This document shows positions 1 through 10,130 of a stretch of 64,000 nt of DNA, in pieces; position 1 is the stretch's first letter; the number at the start of each line of letters is the position of its first letter. The notes below the pieces were generated by a model that was not told where the DNA came from, ran no database searches, and saw only the letters and a program-made list of their open reading frames with translations. The DNA is from Benincasa hispida (lineage: Eukaryota; Streptophyta; Magnoliopsida; Cucurbitales; Cucurbitaceae): NCBI RefSeq assembly GCF_009727055.1, contig NC_052360.1, positions 68,534,608-68,598,607 of the forward strand, read 5' to 3'. The translations under genes and the position numbers were made by a program.

Positions 1-79
1 CATATCAATCACAAACTCAGACATGCTTAGAATTTAACCCACCAAACAGAAATTAACGATAATTGAGTGCTTAAATCAT

Positions 80-93
80 GCTTTGATACCAAC
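80..93 (-). promoter_or_regulatory. Primer binding site (initiator tRNA-Met type) of a minus-strand LTR element
   Basis: On the minus strand this reads GTTGGTATCAAAGC, one base off the canonical initiator-Met primer site TTGGTATCAGAGC. It directly abuts the LTR that starts at 94, so the element's internal part lies to the left, outside the window. Confidence 0.75.
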
Positions 94-2030
94 TGAAGGA
101 GTAATATAACATGCAGGGGAACAAATCAGAATCAATAAGCACTCTAACTACTCTTAATTTGAATTTTAAATATTGCTATTCAAGTAATATTCATAGAGGG
201 TTTGAAGCAAACATTACCTTTGAAGACTTAATCCACGAATTTAGTAGAATTACTCCAAGATTGAGCTTGATACCTCAACAAAACCACCACAAAGGTCTTC
301 TCAATTATGCTCAAGAAGGAATGTGTGGTGAAAACACTTTGATTAAGCTGAATTGGAGAGGGATTTGGATGGGTTTTTTAGAGTTTTCAGAATTCCAGCC
401 CTTCAGTCAAATTTTCATCAAATCTCTACCATATCCTTGCATGAAGATTCATTATATAACCTGTTTTCATGCAGGAGAGTGACTTGCATGGAGGGAAGCT
501 CCTACTTTGAGTTGATTTCGAATTGGAGGTGGAATTGGGTGACAAACTACCCAAGAGATGGTTAGTGGATTTTTCCCAAAAATTGGAAAAATCCACTAAC
601 CCTAAAACCATTTTTTTTAAAAAATAAAATTGATTTTATAATTAAATAAAACTATTTTATTTAATAATTAGTTTTATATAATTAATTCAAAATTAATAAT
701 TAATAAAACTAATTTTATTTTTAATTAAATATTATAATTAAATTTTTTATAATTTTAATATCTTAATATTAAATTAATAAAATACCAATTCCACCAATAT
801 GATTCAATTTCATATTTATCTCCAATTTCGTTTAATTTCAACTAAATTAAATGTTTTTAATTGTATCAAATGCAATCAATTGAAAACCCTAAAATTGAAT
901 TTGAACATTTTCAATTTCATCACCCTAATTCCAAAATTCATCCAATTAATACTCAATTTGCGATTCCAATTTATGAGCTAGTAGAGGGACCTAATAGACC
1001 TATAGATCATTAGCTCCAACGATTTGTAATTAATAAGTTAAACTCTTTAAAACCGAATTAATTACTATTCATTAACTCCCAGGGCACACCACCATAGCTC
1101 GATAGTTGCACTCTTCTCATTGTAGATATATTTCTTGCACTCCTCTCATTGTAAATATATTTCTTTCCATTTTAACCATAATCAGTAAGTCGATCCTTTA
1201 CAGGTCGTTTATATTTATAGTTGGATCAAAATTATCGTTTTACCCCTGTAAATATATCTTGCACCTTAAGCTCCCATTGACCCTCTATTGAACAATTAAT
1301 TTATAATACCTTTTATAAATCATATCTCTCTTTACCAAGAGAGGGCGGGGCCTCGTTATTCAAGACTAGGCATCAACACTTAAGAGAACAACCTATCTGC
1401 TAACCTTAAGTTGGGTAGGAGTGAATTTCATCTTGTATTACTATGTCCCTAGCTATCTATCCGGTCTTATCCCCAAAATCGGAGACTTATTGAGTAATGC
1501 TGTTGGATTAGTCTCACCTATGCAGATCAAAGGATAATCCCGTAATAAATAGGAGTTCATAGTTAATTCAGGAATAAGATCAAGTTACCTTAGGTCATTT
1601 AGGTTGAAGTATTCAGTTTTAACAGTAAACAGTTGTTATAAAGAAAAGTGACTATTTCGAGGTCTAGTCTTATGCAAACTCATTGCATAGGATATCCCCA
1701 CTCACATATCTCTATATGAATGATTAGTGAATCACATCATTTGTATCAGTTATACAAAATGGCCAGTATCCAATAGGGTTACCAAGATGAGATACCCAAT
1801 TTTATGCATATACTTATAGACCATTTAAGCTATATACTATAACTTGATTACGCTTATATTACCATATAAAGTTAAAGTATTCATACAATAGCCAAGGATA
1901 TGTTTATTGAATTTTCTGAATAGAATGCAATATCAATAACTTTATTGAATAATTTACTCAATAATAATTTATTGATAAATAGAATGTTTAACATGAATTA
2001 CAAACTGCGAGTTTTAGGACATCCCCAACA
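94..2030 (-). mobile_element. 5' LTR of a long-LTR retrotransposon (family C), minus strand
   Basis: It begins TGAAGGAG and ends ATCCCCAACA, so both ends are TG...CA. It matches the better preserved copy at 61652-63632 along its right half: the run of short conserved blocks around 1400-1780 recurs at 63020-63360. Length 1937 bp is close to the 1981 bp of the other copy. There is no coding content. An initiator-Met primer site with LTRs near 2 kb fits Copia or some gypsy lineages; no pol is present to decide. It was inserted into another LTR of the same family, whose right end continues from 2031. Confidence 0.75.
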
Positions 2031-2354
2031 TTTACAACAATTGTAATATCTACAAAATGGACTGCATCCGATAGTATCTCCAGAATAAGGTATCCATCCT
2101 TATCTGTATACCATAGACCATTTTGACTATCTACTCAAACTTGATCCACTCTTATGTCTCCACATAAAGTTCAAGTATTCATGTAATAGCCATGGATATT
2201 AGTTTATTGGATTAGGTTATTTCTAACACGAAATGAGCAATTCATACATTCAATAACAACTTTATTGAATCAATACTTCAATAACATCAATATTGATTAA
2301 ACAGAATAAGTTTATTGTTTACAAACCACGAGTTTTAGGATATAAAACCCAACA
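2031..2354 (-). mobile_element. LTR 3'-side fragment (family C), interrupted by the 94-2030 element
   Basis: This stretch repeats the last 320 bp of the neighbouring LTR (compare 1741-2030): a block around 'ctacaaaatgg', a 'cataaagttcaagtattcat' block, a TTTATTGA-rich tract and a terminal 'cccaaca'. It ends at 2354 with the same CCCAACA terminus. The simplest reading is an older family C LTR into which the 94-2030 element inserted. Confidence 0.65.
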
Positions 2355-2546
2355 GAAGAGAAATCATACGAGAAAACCAGATCCTCAAGGGTAAGTCTCC
2401 TGATTTCTTTTCTTTATTCATATTTAGCATGCGGTAATTTTAATGCATAATGATTCTTTTTTTGTTTCTATAAAATCCACGTTCTGTAAAAATTGGGATT
2501 TCGGTCCGATCCCCGCTTATGCTGAAGAACCTTCACCGGTTCCTTC
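2355..2546 (+). mobile_element. 3' end of a plus-strand LTR (fragment)
   Basis: The end of this stretch, from the GATCCCCGCTTATG block to the terminal CCTTCA, resembles the reverse complement of the start of the family C LTR at 61652 (ATCC, TTCCGCATAGG, ACCTTCA, CCTTCA in the same order). It therefore looks like a related LTR tail in plus orientation. The next bases do not form a primer site, so it is a remnant. Orientation rests on short matches only. Confidence 0.4.
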
Positions 2547-2559
2547 AGTTACATCATCT

Positions 2560-2995
2560 TTGTTGTGTAAGATACAAGAATTAGTCTGCAGTGTAGTGGC
2601 AGAATAGGTAGCTCAAACCATTCGGACTCAGAAGATACCAAAACCATCAGTTTAAGTGCAATGAACCTAGCCCTAGAACCAAAGTATCCATGACTTGTCT
2701 CTTCAAGCTAAACACTTTAGGGATTTAAGAAAATACAACACGCGCACCTTCAACGGGTCGCTAAAGAACCCTATGAAGGCAGAGATATGGCTGTCCTCCA
2801 TCGTGACAATCTTTCGTTATACGAATTGTCTAAATGATTAGAAACTCCAGTGTGCAACTTTTATGTTGACAGATAACGCGAAGATATAGTGGCGTTGAAC
2901 GGAAAAAATGATAGATACTAATGGGGGGATAACATGTGGAACCAATTTAAAGAGCACTTCTATGAAAAGAGGATGAGGGAAAAAAAAGGAAGTCC
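2560..2995 (+). pseudogene. Ty3/gypsy gag remnant
   Basis: Translating across frames gives a recognisable retrotransposon Gag capsid segment. One frame carries HFRDLRKYNTRTFNGSL and NPMKAEIWLSSI near 2700-2800, then LQCATFMLTDNAKI, stop, WR at 2845-2900. After a frameshift it continues as WGDNMWNQFKEHFYEKR at about 2924-2975. Gag packages the element RNA. Several stops and at least two frameshifts make this copy dead. It lies next to LTR pieces but no matching pol follows; the sequence turns into a minus-strand LTR after about 2995. Assignment to gypsy-type gag is confident; the clade is not resolved. Confidence 0.75.
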
Positions 2996-4105
2996 TCACA
3001 CAGAGAACTCTTCTCTGTAATTTTCTTGGAAGAGGAGAGAAAAAAAAATTACGAGATCCACTTTCACGTAACCCTCATACCCATTAAGTGATGTAGAAGA
3101 AAAGTAAGGACAGAGTTATTAACTCCTTCATTTAATTTAATTCAAAAATTAAATTAGATGATATATATATATATGTTATACCAAATATAACATAACCTAT
3201 AGTTTTTATATTGTATCAATTACAATATAACCTACAGTTTGTATTTTTCTCAACATTATATGACATTTAATATAAAATAATATTTATAATAAATTCAATT
3301 TTATGAATCTCATCCATATAATTAATATTTGAATCATATTCAAATATTTAATTCCTTTAAACTAATCATAGTATTTAACATAAATCATATTTATATTAAA
3401 TTTAATTATATGAATCTCATTCATATAATTAATATTTGTATCATATTCAAACTCCTCTCATAATACTTTATATTATAATGTATCAAATACATTATATTAA
3501 TTATATCATATATATAATTAATTTAAATAATTTCGTCATATATAATTAATTTGAACAATTCAAATTAATCAAAAATTAATTCTCTATTAAATCTTTGTTG
3601 AGTTACATAGGGACTTTCAGACTTATAGAATGAAGCTCCAATAGTACTTGGATAATTAATTAAACTCTTTAATTAAATTACCCAACTTCCATTAATTATC
3701 GGTCACTCCACTAAAGACCGACAGCTGCACTCTTCGCACTATAGATATATTTTTGTGTCCATTAGATATAACCAATCAATAATGCGATGACCCTTCACAA
3801 ATTGCTCGTAAGTACAGCTAGACCAAAATTATCGTTTTGCCCCTATTGTTACATCTAACTTCTTAAAGACCACTGATTTCTTTAATGAACAATATGTCAC
3901 AGTCCAACTATGACCAAGTCTTCTCGAGCCAGGAGAGGGTGTGACCATATTGTTCAATCCCCAAAATCAGCCCTTAAGGGAGCAATTTATCTACTTACCC
4001 TGACATCAAAGAATGAGTGAATTTTGTCTTATGTAGCTATATTCCCAGCTCCCTAATTAGAAGAATCCCCAAAATGGCAGACTTATAGAGTTGCAATCTG
4101 GGCAT
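2996..4105 (-). mobile_element. Family C LTR, left part (split by a 16.5 kb insertion)
   Basis: It parallels 62050-63110 block by block: the AT-rich stretch with 'accaaatataac' and 'cctatagtttt', the 'gaatctcat' repeats, the 'cgatgac...ttcacaaa' and 'tatgaccaagtct' blocks, and 'cccaaaat' near the end. It stops abruptly at 4105, exactly where a plus-strand LTR starts, and the same LTR resumes at 20605. The left end is eroded, so the start coordinate is approximate. Confidence 0.7.
3158..3176. repeat. (AT)n microsatellite
   Basis: A short run of alternating TA inside the AT-rich part of the family C LTR. Confidence 0.7.
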
Positions 4106-4460
4106 TGTTGGGGTTGATGCTCTAAAGTCTCGTGTCCTATAGTTTATAAACAGTTTGTACGAATGCTTGTATTGTAAAATATATGATATTTTACTTTACA
4201 TCTTGTTTTTTGCTCAGTTGTATATTTTATTTGCTTTACCACAAACCAATAAACGTAAAATCCCTGGTTATCTGTATGTAACTTAAGCATGTATGTGGTG
4301 ACATACAAGTGGATCATGTCTTGAGTGATAATAAAAATGGTCTGTAGTATATGGATATAGGAGGGAAACCATATCTTGGTAACGCTACGGATGCGGCCCG
4401 CTTTGTGGAATGGTCACAAGTGTTTAGATGGTATAATCCTGATCATTTGGTAGGGGACAT
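4106..4460 (+). mobile_element. Family D 5' LTR, segment 1
   Basis: This segment is colinear with 55004-55360 of the solo copy: shared 'taaagtctcgtgtcct', 'gcatgtatgt', 'gacatacaagtggatcatgt' and 'tggtctgtagtatatggat'. It ends in GACAT (4456-4460), the left copy of the target duplication made by the Athila-like element. Confidence 0.85.
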
Positions 4461-5632
4461 TGATGCATTATTTTATCGAATAGAAATACGGATGATATGC
4501 GTTGATGGATTGCGTTGTGCACTCAAGTTTTCCCAGCGGAATACAAGTGTAAATTCCCTTGAGTTTCCTGATAAGTCCAGGGTCGAACATAGGGACTTGT
4601 GAAAATTGGTTGCGTTGGTAATTTTGATGAAAACCTTGCGGTGACCAAGTAAATAAATGAAGTATTTGGTTTGTTGTTTGCGTTAATGAAAAAGAAATAA
4701 ATAAATGCGGCGGATTTGAGAAAGATAGTTGCGATGATAGATGCAATGAGTATGCGATGAACGGGTTGAGGAGATCTTTAGCTAGCGTTACTCGGGAATG
4801 CGTCAGACTATGTGATCATGTTACAACCATGCACAATAAGTCATTTCCCAATGTAAATGTGATGATCCTAAGTCTAGGATGCATGTGTTGAATGTAAAGT
4901 GTCTATAGGGCTTATCCCTAAGTTTTACTCTTGTCCTATGCGTTAATGCAAATGCATGAAAGCAAGGTGATCGCATACAATCGTATCTTGTCACTAAGAT
5001 GCATGCGATGCATTAATAGTAAATAATGTTCATTCCTAAGTTCCTATGTCTCGTTTATGCATTCTAATCTGGTTCTTCCAAACCTAGATTCTAACCTGAC
5101 CTTCCCAAGTCTAGATCCTGTCCTTAGACTACCCTCCCAAGTATCTCTAATGGACGAATGAAGCATACATAAACAAGATAATCGCAAAGAATGAAGACTC
5201 CCTAGTTGTGCTAGCTAAATGCTTCTCAAACTATTCAACTGATTTAACTACTCATGCGTGAATCACAGAGAGTGAACAGATATAGATAAAGAAATTCCAT
5301 TCTTATAAATGAATTGAGTACAAAATGCCAATGGAAGTTTAAGGTAGATAGCTTGGTAGCAATTCCTTGTTGACCGAGGCTTTTTACACTGGAATCTCTA
5401 TTTTGATCTAAAGATATTCTCGCTTTCGTAGGCGTCGGTCCTCTCTCTGTCTTTGGAGCTTCCAGCGCTCTCCCAAGCTTACCGGAACGATCTACCGGCA
5501 CAACTTCCTCCCGTGCGTCTGCCTTAAGATGAAAGAGAAGTAAAAACGAAGACGTGAGAAGTGGGACAAGAGATTGTAAAAGTGGTGAACGTGGTGAACT
5601 GATTAACCCCTTCTCTGAAGGATGCAGTTGGG

Positions 5633-5640
5633 ATTTATAG
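5633..5640 (-). promoter_or_regulatory. TATA box of the Athila-like 3' LTR
   Basis: The minus strand reads CTATAAAT within GAAGCTCTATAAATCC. The same motif is at the equivalent place in the other Athila-type LTRs (15714, 18288, and plus strand 47565), which supports its role as the LTR promoter. Confidence 0.6.
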
Positions 5641-6120
5641 AGCTTCCCTGGTGAAAGGCGGTTTCTCTTTCCTTGTTGTATAGATGGGACAACTTTAATT
5701 CCTGACTGATGTGTCGGATAATTGTAACCGATAAAGCTGAATGTACTTCGTGATTGTTATCTGTTGTCAACTTAATTTGGATCCGATTGTCTTTAGCTTT
5801 CTATCCCATCGCTCTTAATTATCCTTTTACTCGGATGCGCCCACCATGTTGCGCTGACCAAATTTTGGCGATCCTTCTTGGGCGAATGTTTGCGAGCACG
5901 ATCAACGCAAAGCCTTGCGGCGAAGTTGTGCTCGACCAATGAATTCTTATGATCGCAACCTTTGCATTGCATTAATGCATATTCTGCACAAAAATATAAA
6001 GATCAACTGTTCTAATGCGTTGGACGCATGCGACCGCAATATTATAGAATTTATGCTTAATGGATGCAATTTAACATATTTCATCAATGCAATCATTCAT
6101 TGTTTAAGAACTTAGCACTA

Positions 6121-6148
6121 TGATAACGTGCATTTCTGCCCGTTATCA
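6121..6148 (-). other. U3-terminal hairpin with GAAA loop
   Basis: On the element strand the LTR starts with a 12-base arm TGATAACGGGCA, loop GAAA, and arm TGCACGTTATCA. The arms pair except for one G/A mismatch. The same layout with different stem bases occurs in the second LTR family (10089-10114), discussed as a finding. Confidence 0.7.
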
Positions 6149-6163
6149 CACCTCCAAATTTAA
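6149..6163 (-). promoter_or_regulatory. Polypurine tract of the Athila-like element
   Basis: On the minus strand AAATTTGGAGGTG lies immediately before the LTR start TGATAACG. This is where second-strand synthesis is primed in gypsy elements. The flanking plus-strand block 'aatgcttgtcttcaagcag' has a counterpart beside the second LTR (10131 onward). Confidence 0.75.
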
Positions 6164-7428
6164 ACAATGCTTGTCTTCAAGCAGAAGCTAAAGATTCCTT
6201 TAGCAAGTCAACCGCAAAGTTCTTTCCTAGATTTCTCAAGATTACTTCGTTCAAATCCTATATACCAGAATTTCCTTGTGTCTTATTCAAGTCTTTTCCT
6301 AAAATATTTCTAAGACCTAGGGGCTGCAAGCTTAACTTTCAAAAGGACTTTACTAAATTCCGAAACATCGCATGATTTATTTCAAAAAGAAAATTTTTCA
6401 CCGGGGTGTCAAATGATTAATCCTTGCACAAAAATTTTCTTCATTGCTATTTTTTCTGACCTTGCACTGATCTGAGTGCCTTGCCTTCATTTTGGCTTGC
6501 CCCCAGTGTCATGCGAACATCCAACTACGACCAATGTACACTTTCTCAGACTAAACTCATATCAATTTGGCAGTGGAGTTGCGGTCATTGATTTATGCGT
6601 TGATCCTGGTGACTTACTTTTGTTTTGGCTTGCCCTCACGTGTGTCATGCGGACATCCAACTACGGGTAAGTGCCTTTCACAGCTTAACTCTTATCAACA
6701 TGGGTTTCCCATTGCGTTGACAGTGGGGTTGTTTTCCCAATTTTTTTTATAGCAAGATCGGAAATAAATATCTCACCCCCAAATTTAAAATGCGGCAATG
6801 TCTTCATTGCCAAAAGAAATTAAAATAAGTCATGAGATGGTCATAGAATTTGTAAAGAGAGTTTGAAAGAAAGCTAGCAAACCCCTAACTTCTAGAAATA
6901 TTTCATTAGGTGTCTATCTTAAGATTAAGTTGACTCTATTATATACGGAAGAGATATAAGCATATTTTTCATCATTGAAATCATACTTAGCAAAGAAACA
7001 GACTGCGGAAACTCACTAAATTTATCTACTTGTTAAATGATTGCAGTAATCAAGGAGGATGTGGTGATAAAACTTTGAAAAGTAAAATGCGATGTGATAG
7101 CGCAAAATTTGAAATAAAGATAAGGAAGAGTACACCCCCAAATTTTGCATTGTCGTTTACATTATGTATTGATGCATCCATCCTTGCAGCAATCTTTGCT
7201 TATGTGGATTGCGGTGATGGAATGAGATCATTTACTTCTTCTTGTAATATCTCCACAATCCTGTGCCTTAATCATTGTAAACAGACAAAAAGAAGGTCAA
7301 ATGATTTTAAAACAAAACAACAAGCCATTTTTATTTTTTATTTTTTTTAGAATAGGAAATTATAAGAATGAGTAAGATGCAGATAGCTTGAATAAAAGTA
7401 GAGTGATGAAGGAAAGAGAGTTCAAAAG
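6164..7428 (-). mobile_element. 3' non-coding (former env-like) region of the Athila-like element
   Basis: No reading frame can be recognised between the integrase and the polypurine tract. The region contains two copies of a roughly 40-bp block (6490-6529 and 6623-6665) built around 'ttttggcttgcc' and 'acatccaactacg', also present twice in the neighbouring element interior (10447, 10633). Several plus-strand blocks of 'cacccccaaattt' (6773, 7134) look like polypurine tracts in reverse. Athila elements often have a long region here that once held an env-like gene; none is visible. Confidence 0.6.
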
Positions 7429-8203
7429 TCATATAAGAGGGTAGTTTGGATTTTTCAACTTTGCGGAGGCTGTTTCTGGCTGGAAATCTCCTTCGCAATA
7501 TTCCTTGATCCGTTGTCCATTAACTTTGAATGTTCGACTGCCATCCTTGGTGATAAGTTCCACCGCACCATGTGGAAATATTTCTTTGATGATGAAGGGA
7601 CCGAACCAGCGTGATTTTAATTTTTCCTGGATGAGCTGCAATCTTGAATTGAAGAGTAAGACCTTTTGCCCGACTTGGAGGTTTCTAGCACATATGTGTT
7701 TGTCATGCCAGCGCTTAGTACACTCTTTATAATTCTTCGCATTCTCATATGCGTTGATCCTCCATTCTTCTAGCTTGACCAGTTGCATTTTTCGTGCTTC
7801 CCTTGTCTTCTTTAAATCAAAATTCAGTTTCTTGACCGGCCGCAATGTTTTATACTTCAGCTCCAAAGGCAAATGACATGCTTTGCCAAATACCAACGCA
7901 TAGGGGGACATACCTATTTGTGTTTTAAATGCGGCTCGATATGCCCACAACGCATCATCAAGCTTCATTGCCCAATCTTTCCATGAAGGTTTTACTAACT
8001 TCTCAAGTATCAATTTAATTTCACGATTGGACATTTCAGCCTGGCCATTCGTTTGCGGATGGTATGCGGTGGCCACTTTGTGAAGGATATTGTACTTGCG
8101 CAGCAACTTCTTGATATTGTGATTGACAAAGTGTGATCCTTCATCACTTATGATGGCACGGGGAGTGCCAAAATGAGTGAAAATATTTCTCTTGAGGAGC
8201 TAG
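7429..8203 (-). pseudogene. Integrase C-terminal half (Athila-like pol)
   Basis: The minus strand is open from about 8202 to the stop at 7429. It starts within the catalytic core: [21 protein letters not shown] supplies the second catalytic Asp, and [16 protein letters not shown] supplies the catalytic Glu with 35 residues between, matching the D,D35E rule. It continues through [16 protein letters not shown] and a C-terminal DNA-binding part ([36 protein letters not shown]). Integrase joins element DNA to the chromosome. The first catalytic Asp and everything upstream are missing: the frame meets a stop at about 8203 where a duplicated filler begins. This is the best preserved coding segment in the window. 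Confidence 0.9.
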
Positions 8204-8268
8204 GATATTGTGATTGACAAAGTGTGATTCTTCATCACTTATGATTCAAGTTCATGTTGCCATAAACT
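8204..8268. other. Filler DNA at an internal breakpoint, with templated duplication
   Basis: 8204-8245 repeats 8113-8154 of the integrase almost exactly (blocks 'atattgtgattgacaaag' and 'ttcatcacttatgat'). It is followed by 'ttgccataaact', which resembles a decayed primer-site flank, and then by an LTR start at 8269. The repeat lies at the point where integrase is cut off. Confidence 0.6.
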
Positions 8269-10114
8269 TGATGACATAAATTTAATCTCTTTATCTACTC
8301 TAACGCAAGGCTGGTGAATGAAACGAATGATGTGCTAAATGTGCTCAAGTGCTTTGCGATAAAGAGAATTTTATGCGATATTACATTCTAATTATATGCG
8401 TTGACAATGATATGTTCGTAGTAAGCGATAAAGTAGTGCGTGTCACAAGTTTCCTTGCGTTGAAACCAAGTATAATTTCAACGCAAGTTTCTCAGAATGA
8501 TCCGAGGTCGAACACGGGGATTGTTTTCGTAAATGCGATACTTATGTGATACATGCGATCGGTTTTTAATAATGAATAAAGAATGTTGGGTTTGTACAAA
8601 AATATAAATTGCGATGAGATAAAAATGCATTAATAAAGTATAATCCTAAACTAATATGATAAATGATACATGATACTAAGGTCGAGATCTGACTGTGAAG
8701 TTGTACAAAGAATCGATGTATGGGATGGCAAGTCTTATGCATGAAGTAGAAAGAGAAAGAGTAAAGAGTAAAAACATCGCAAGTTTGTTAATCATGTTAA
8801 GGATGGAACTAAGGTTCCACTTTCCCTTGGCGTACACCTCTCAGTGATCGGCCGTATCTCTATGGTGAAACAGAGATGAACGTGATGAACACAAGGTTTT
8901 TTCCATCTCTGGAAATACTTCTCACTTTAGTTAACGCATTCTTCCAACCTTCTCTCAATAGGCGGAATAACATTTTCACTTATGCTCTCACAGGTGAAGA
9001 TGCCATTGAGCATACTTTAGCTAAACTTAATTATTTTCTTAACATAAATTAACTCACTCTCTTAATTCTCACTATTTACCCGGGGATTAAGAACACATAA
9101 TGGAGAAAATGGATTATGAATGTATGGAAAGAGACAGAGAGATGATAATGGTGACGATGATAACATTTAATTCTAAAATTAAGCGTTTGATACATGTTGT
9201 GAATGAGAGATTATAGAAGATGAATACAAAGATGAAATAGAGGATAAAAACAAATACGGAAAGAGTGTAATGTCTTGACACAGATCCCGATCGGAGATTG
9301 TGCTTGCCGGCATGTGAACGTGGGGGAGAAGAAAGCTTCCCTCTCAGGCTTGCTTTCCTAGTAGAACTGACCTTCGCATAGAGCTTCAACTATGGTTGTC
9401 AGAATAATTCTCTGCTCGGAGACTCATCTCTCGGCCTTGTCCCGTGGTTCTCTCGGATTTACTCTGGACAGTCGCTTCAGACCAGCCTCTCTCAAAATTA
9501 GTATATGCCCGTCTCTATGTATACATGTATATCAAGTATGAATTTGAAGAAGCTATTTATAGGCGAGGCTTGGCTTTTTGAAGTTGTGGTCCCCATTATA
9601 TAGTTATGGTAATTCCTGAAATGGCGGAATGAAAAATTCCTTCTGTTACGGAATTAATCCGTTAGAAATGCACAACTAAAAGCTGTACACTTGTCAGAAT
9701 CTTCCGCGAATACGTTGCTCTTCACATCTTCGATCTATCGCCGCATGTGGTGTTGTTTTTGATTACCGCATGCAGTTGAAATTGTGTTGATCGCTAAAGC
9801 TCTTGATCAATTGTTGCATGCGCCGTCATTGCGTTGATCATCTTTTCGTTCTTGATTGATGGGCGCAATGCGACGTAGAGGCGTTGTTCATTTCGTCTTT
9901 GAGCCATGAACGCATGCGGTGACTGATTTCTTGTAAAACAGAAACTAAAACATTCTATCTCGCCATCGCAATGGTGTTAGTGGGTGTGTTTATGATATTT
10001 CATAATTTTCGCATTTCTTAGCCAATTTGTATACTATCGACGCAACTTTCCTTTCTTTTTGCCACAATATCTAAATAAAACAATATAAATAACTTGTATT
10101 TCTACAAGTTATCA
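8269..10114 (-). mobile_element. LTR of a second Athila-type family (B), minus strand
   Basis: It starts TGATGACATAAA and ends ACAAGTTATCA, 1846 bp, and is homologous to the solo LTR at 12617-14526 (shared blocks at 8450/12810, 8820/13200, 9290/13690, 9540/13960). A minus-strand TATA box is at 9555-9562. A polypurine tract and 3' region follow directly, so it was the 3' LTR of its own element. Its 5' partner is not found in the expected place, suggesting deletion of the middle of the nest. Confidence 0.8.
10089..10114 (-). other. U3-terminal hairpin with GAAA loop (family B)
   Basis: On the minus strand: arm ATAACTTGTA, loop GAAA, arm TACAAGTTAT. This is a perfect 10-bp stem whose inner bases differ from those of family A while pairing is kept. 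An identical structure ends the solo LTR at 14501-14526. Confidence 0.75.
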
Positions 10115-10130
10115 CATCCCTAAATTTAGA
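10115..10130 (-). promoter_or_regulatory. Polypurine tract of the family B element
   Basis: The minus strand reads TAAATTTAGGGATG just before the LTR start. The following plus-strand block 'tgtttgtcctcaagca' matches the equivalent position in the first element (6164 onward). Confidence 0.65.

Larger units (their letters stand above)
4461..6148 (-). mobile_element. 3' LTR of the Athila-like element
   Basis: This 1688-bp LTR is the partner of 14545-16218 (1674 bp). On the minus strand it runs from TGATAACGGG to AATGCATCA. It carries a minus-strand TATA-like box at 5633-5640 and the U5 motif TTCGACCCTGGACTTA (complement around 4566-4585). Many differences from the partner LTR are C-to-T or G-to-A changes at CG sites. 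Confidence 0.88.
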
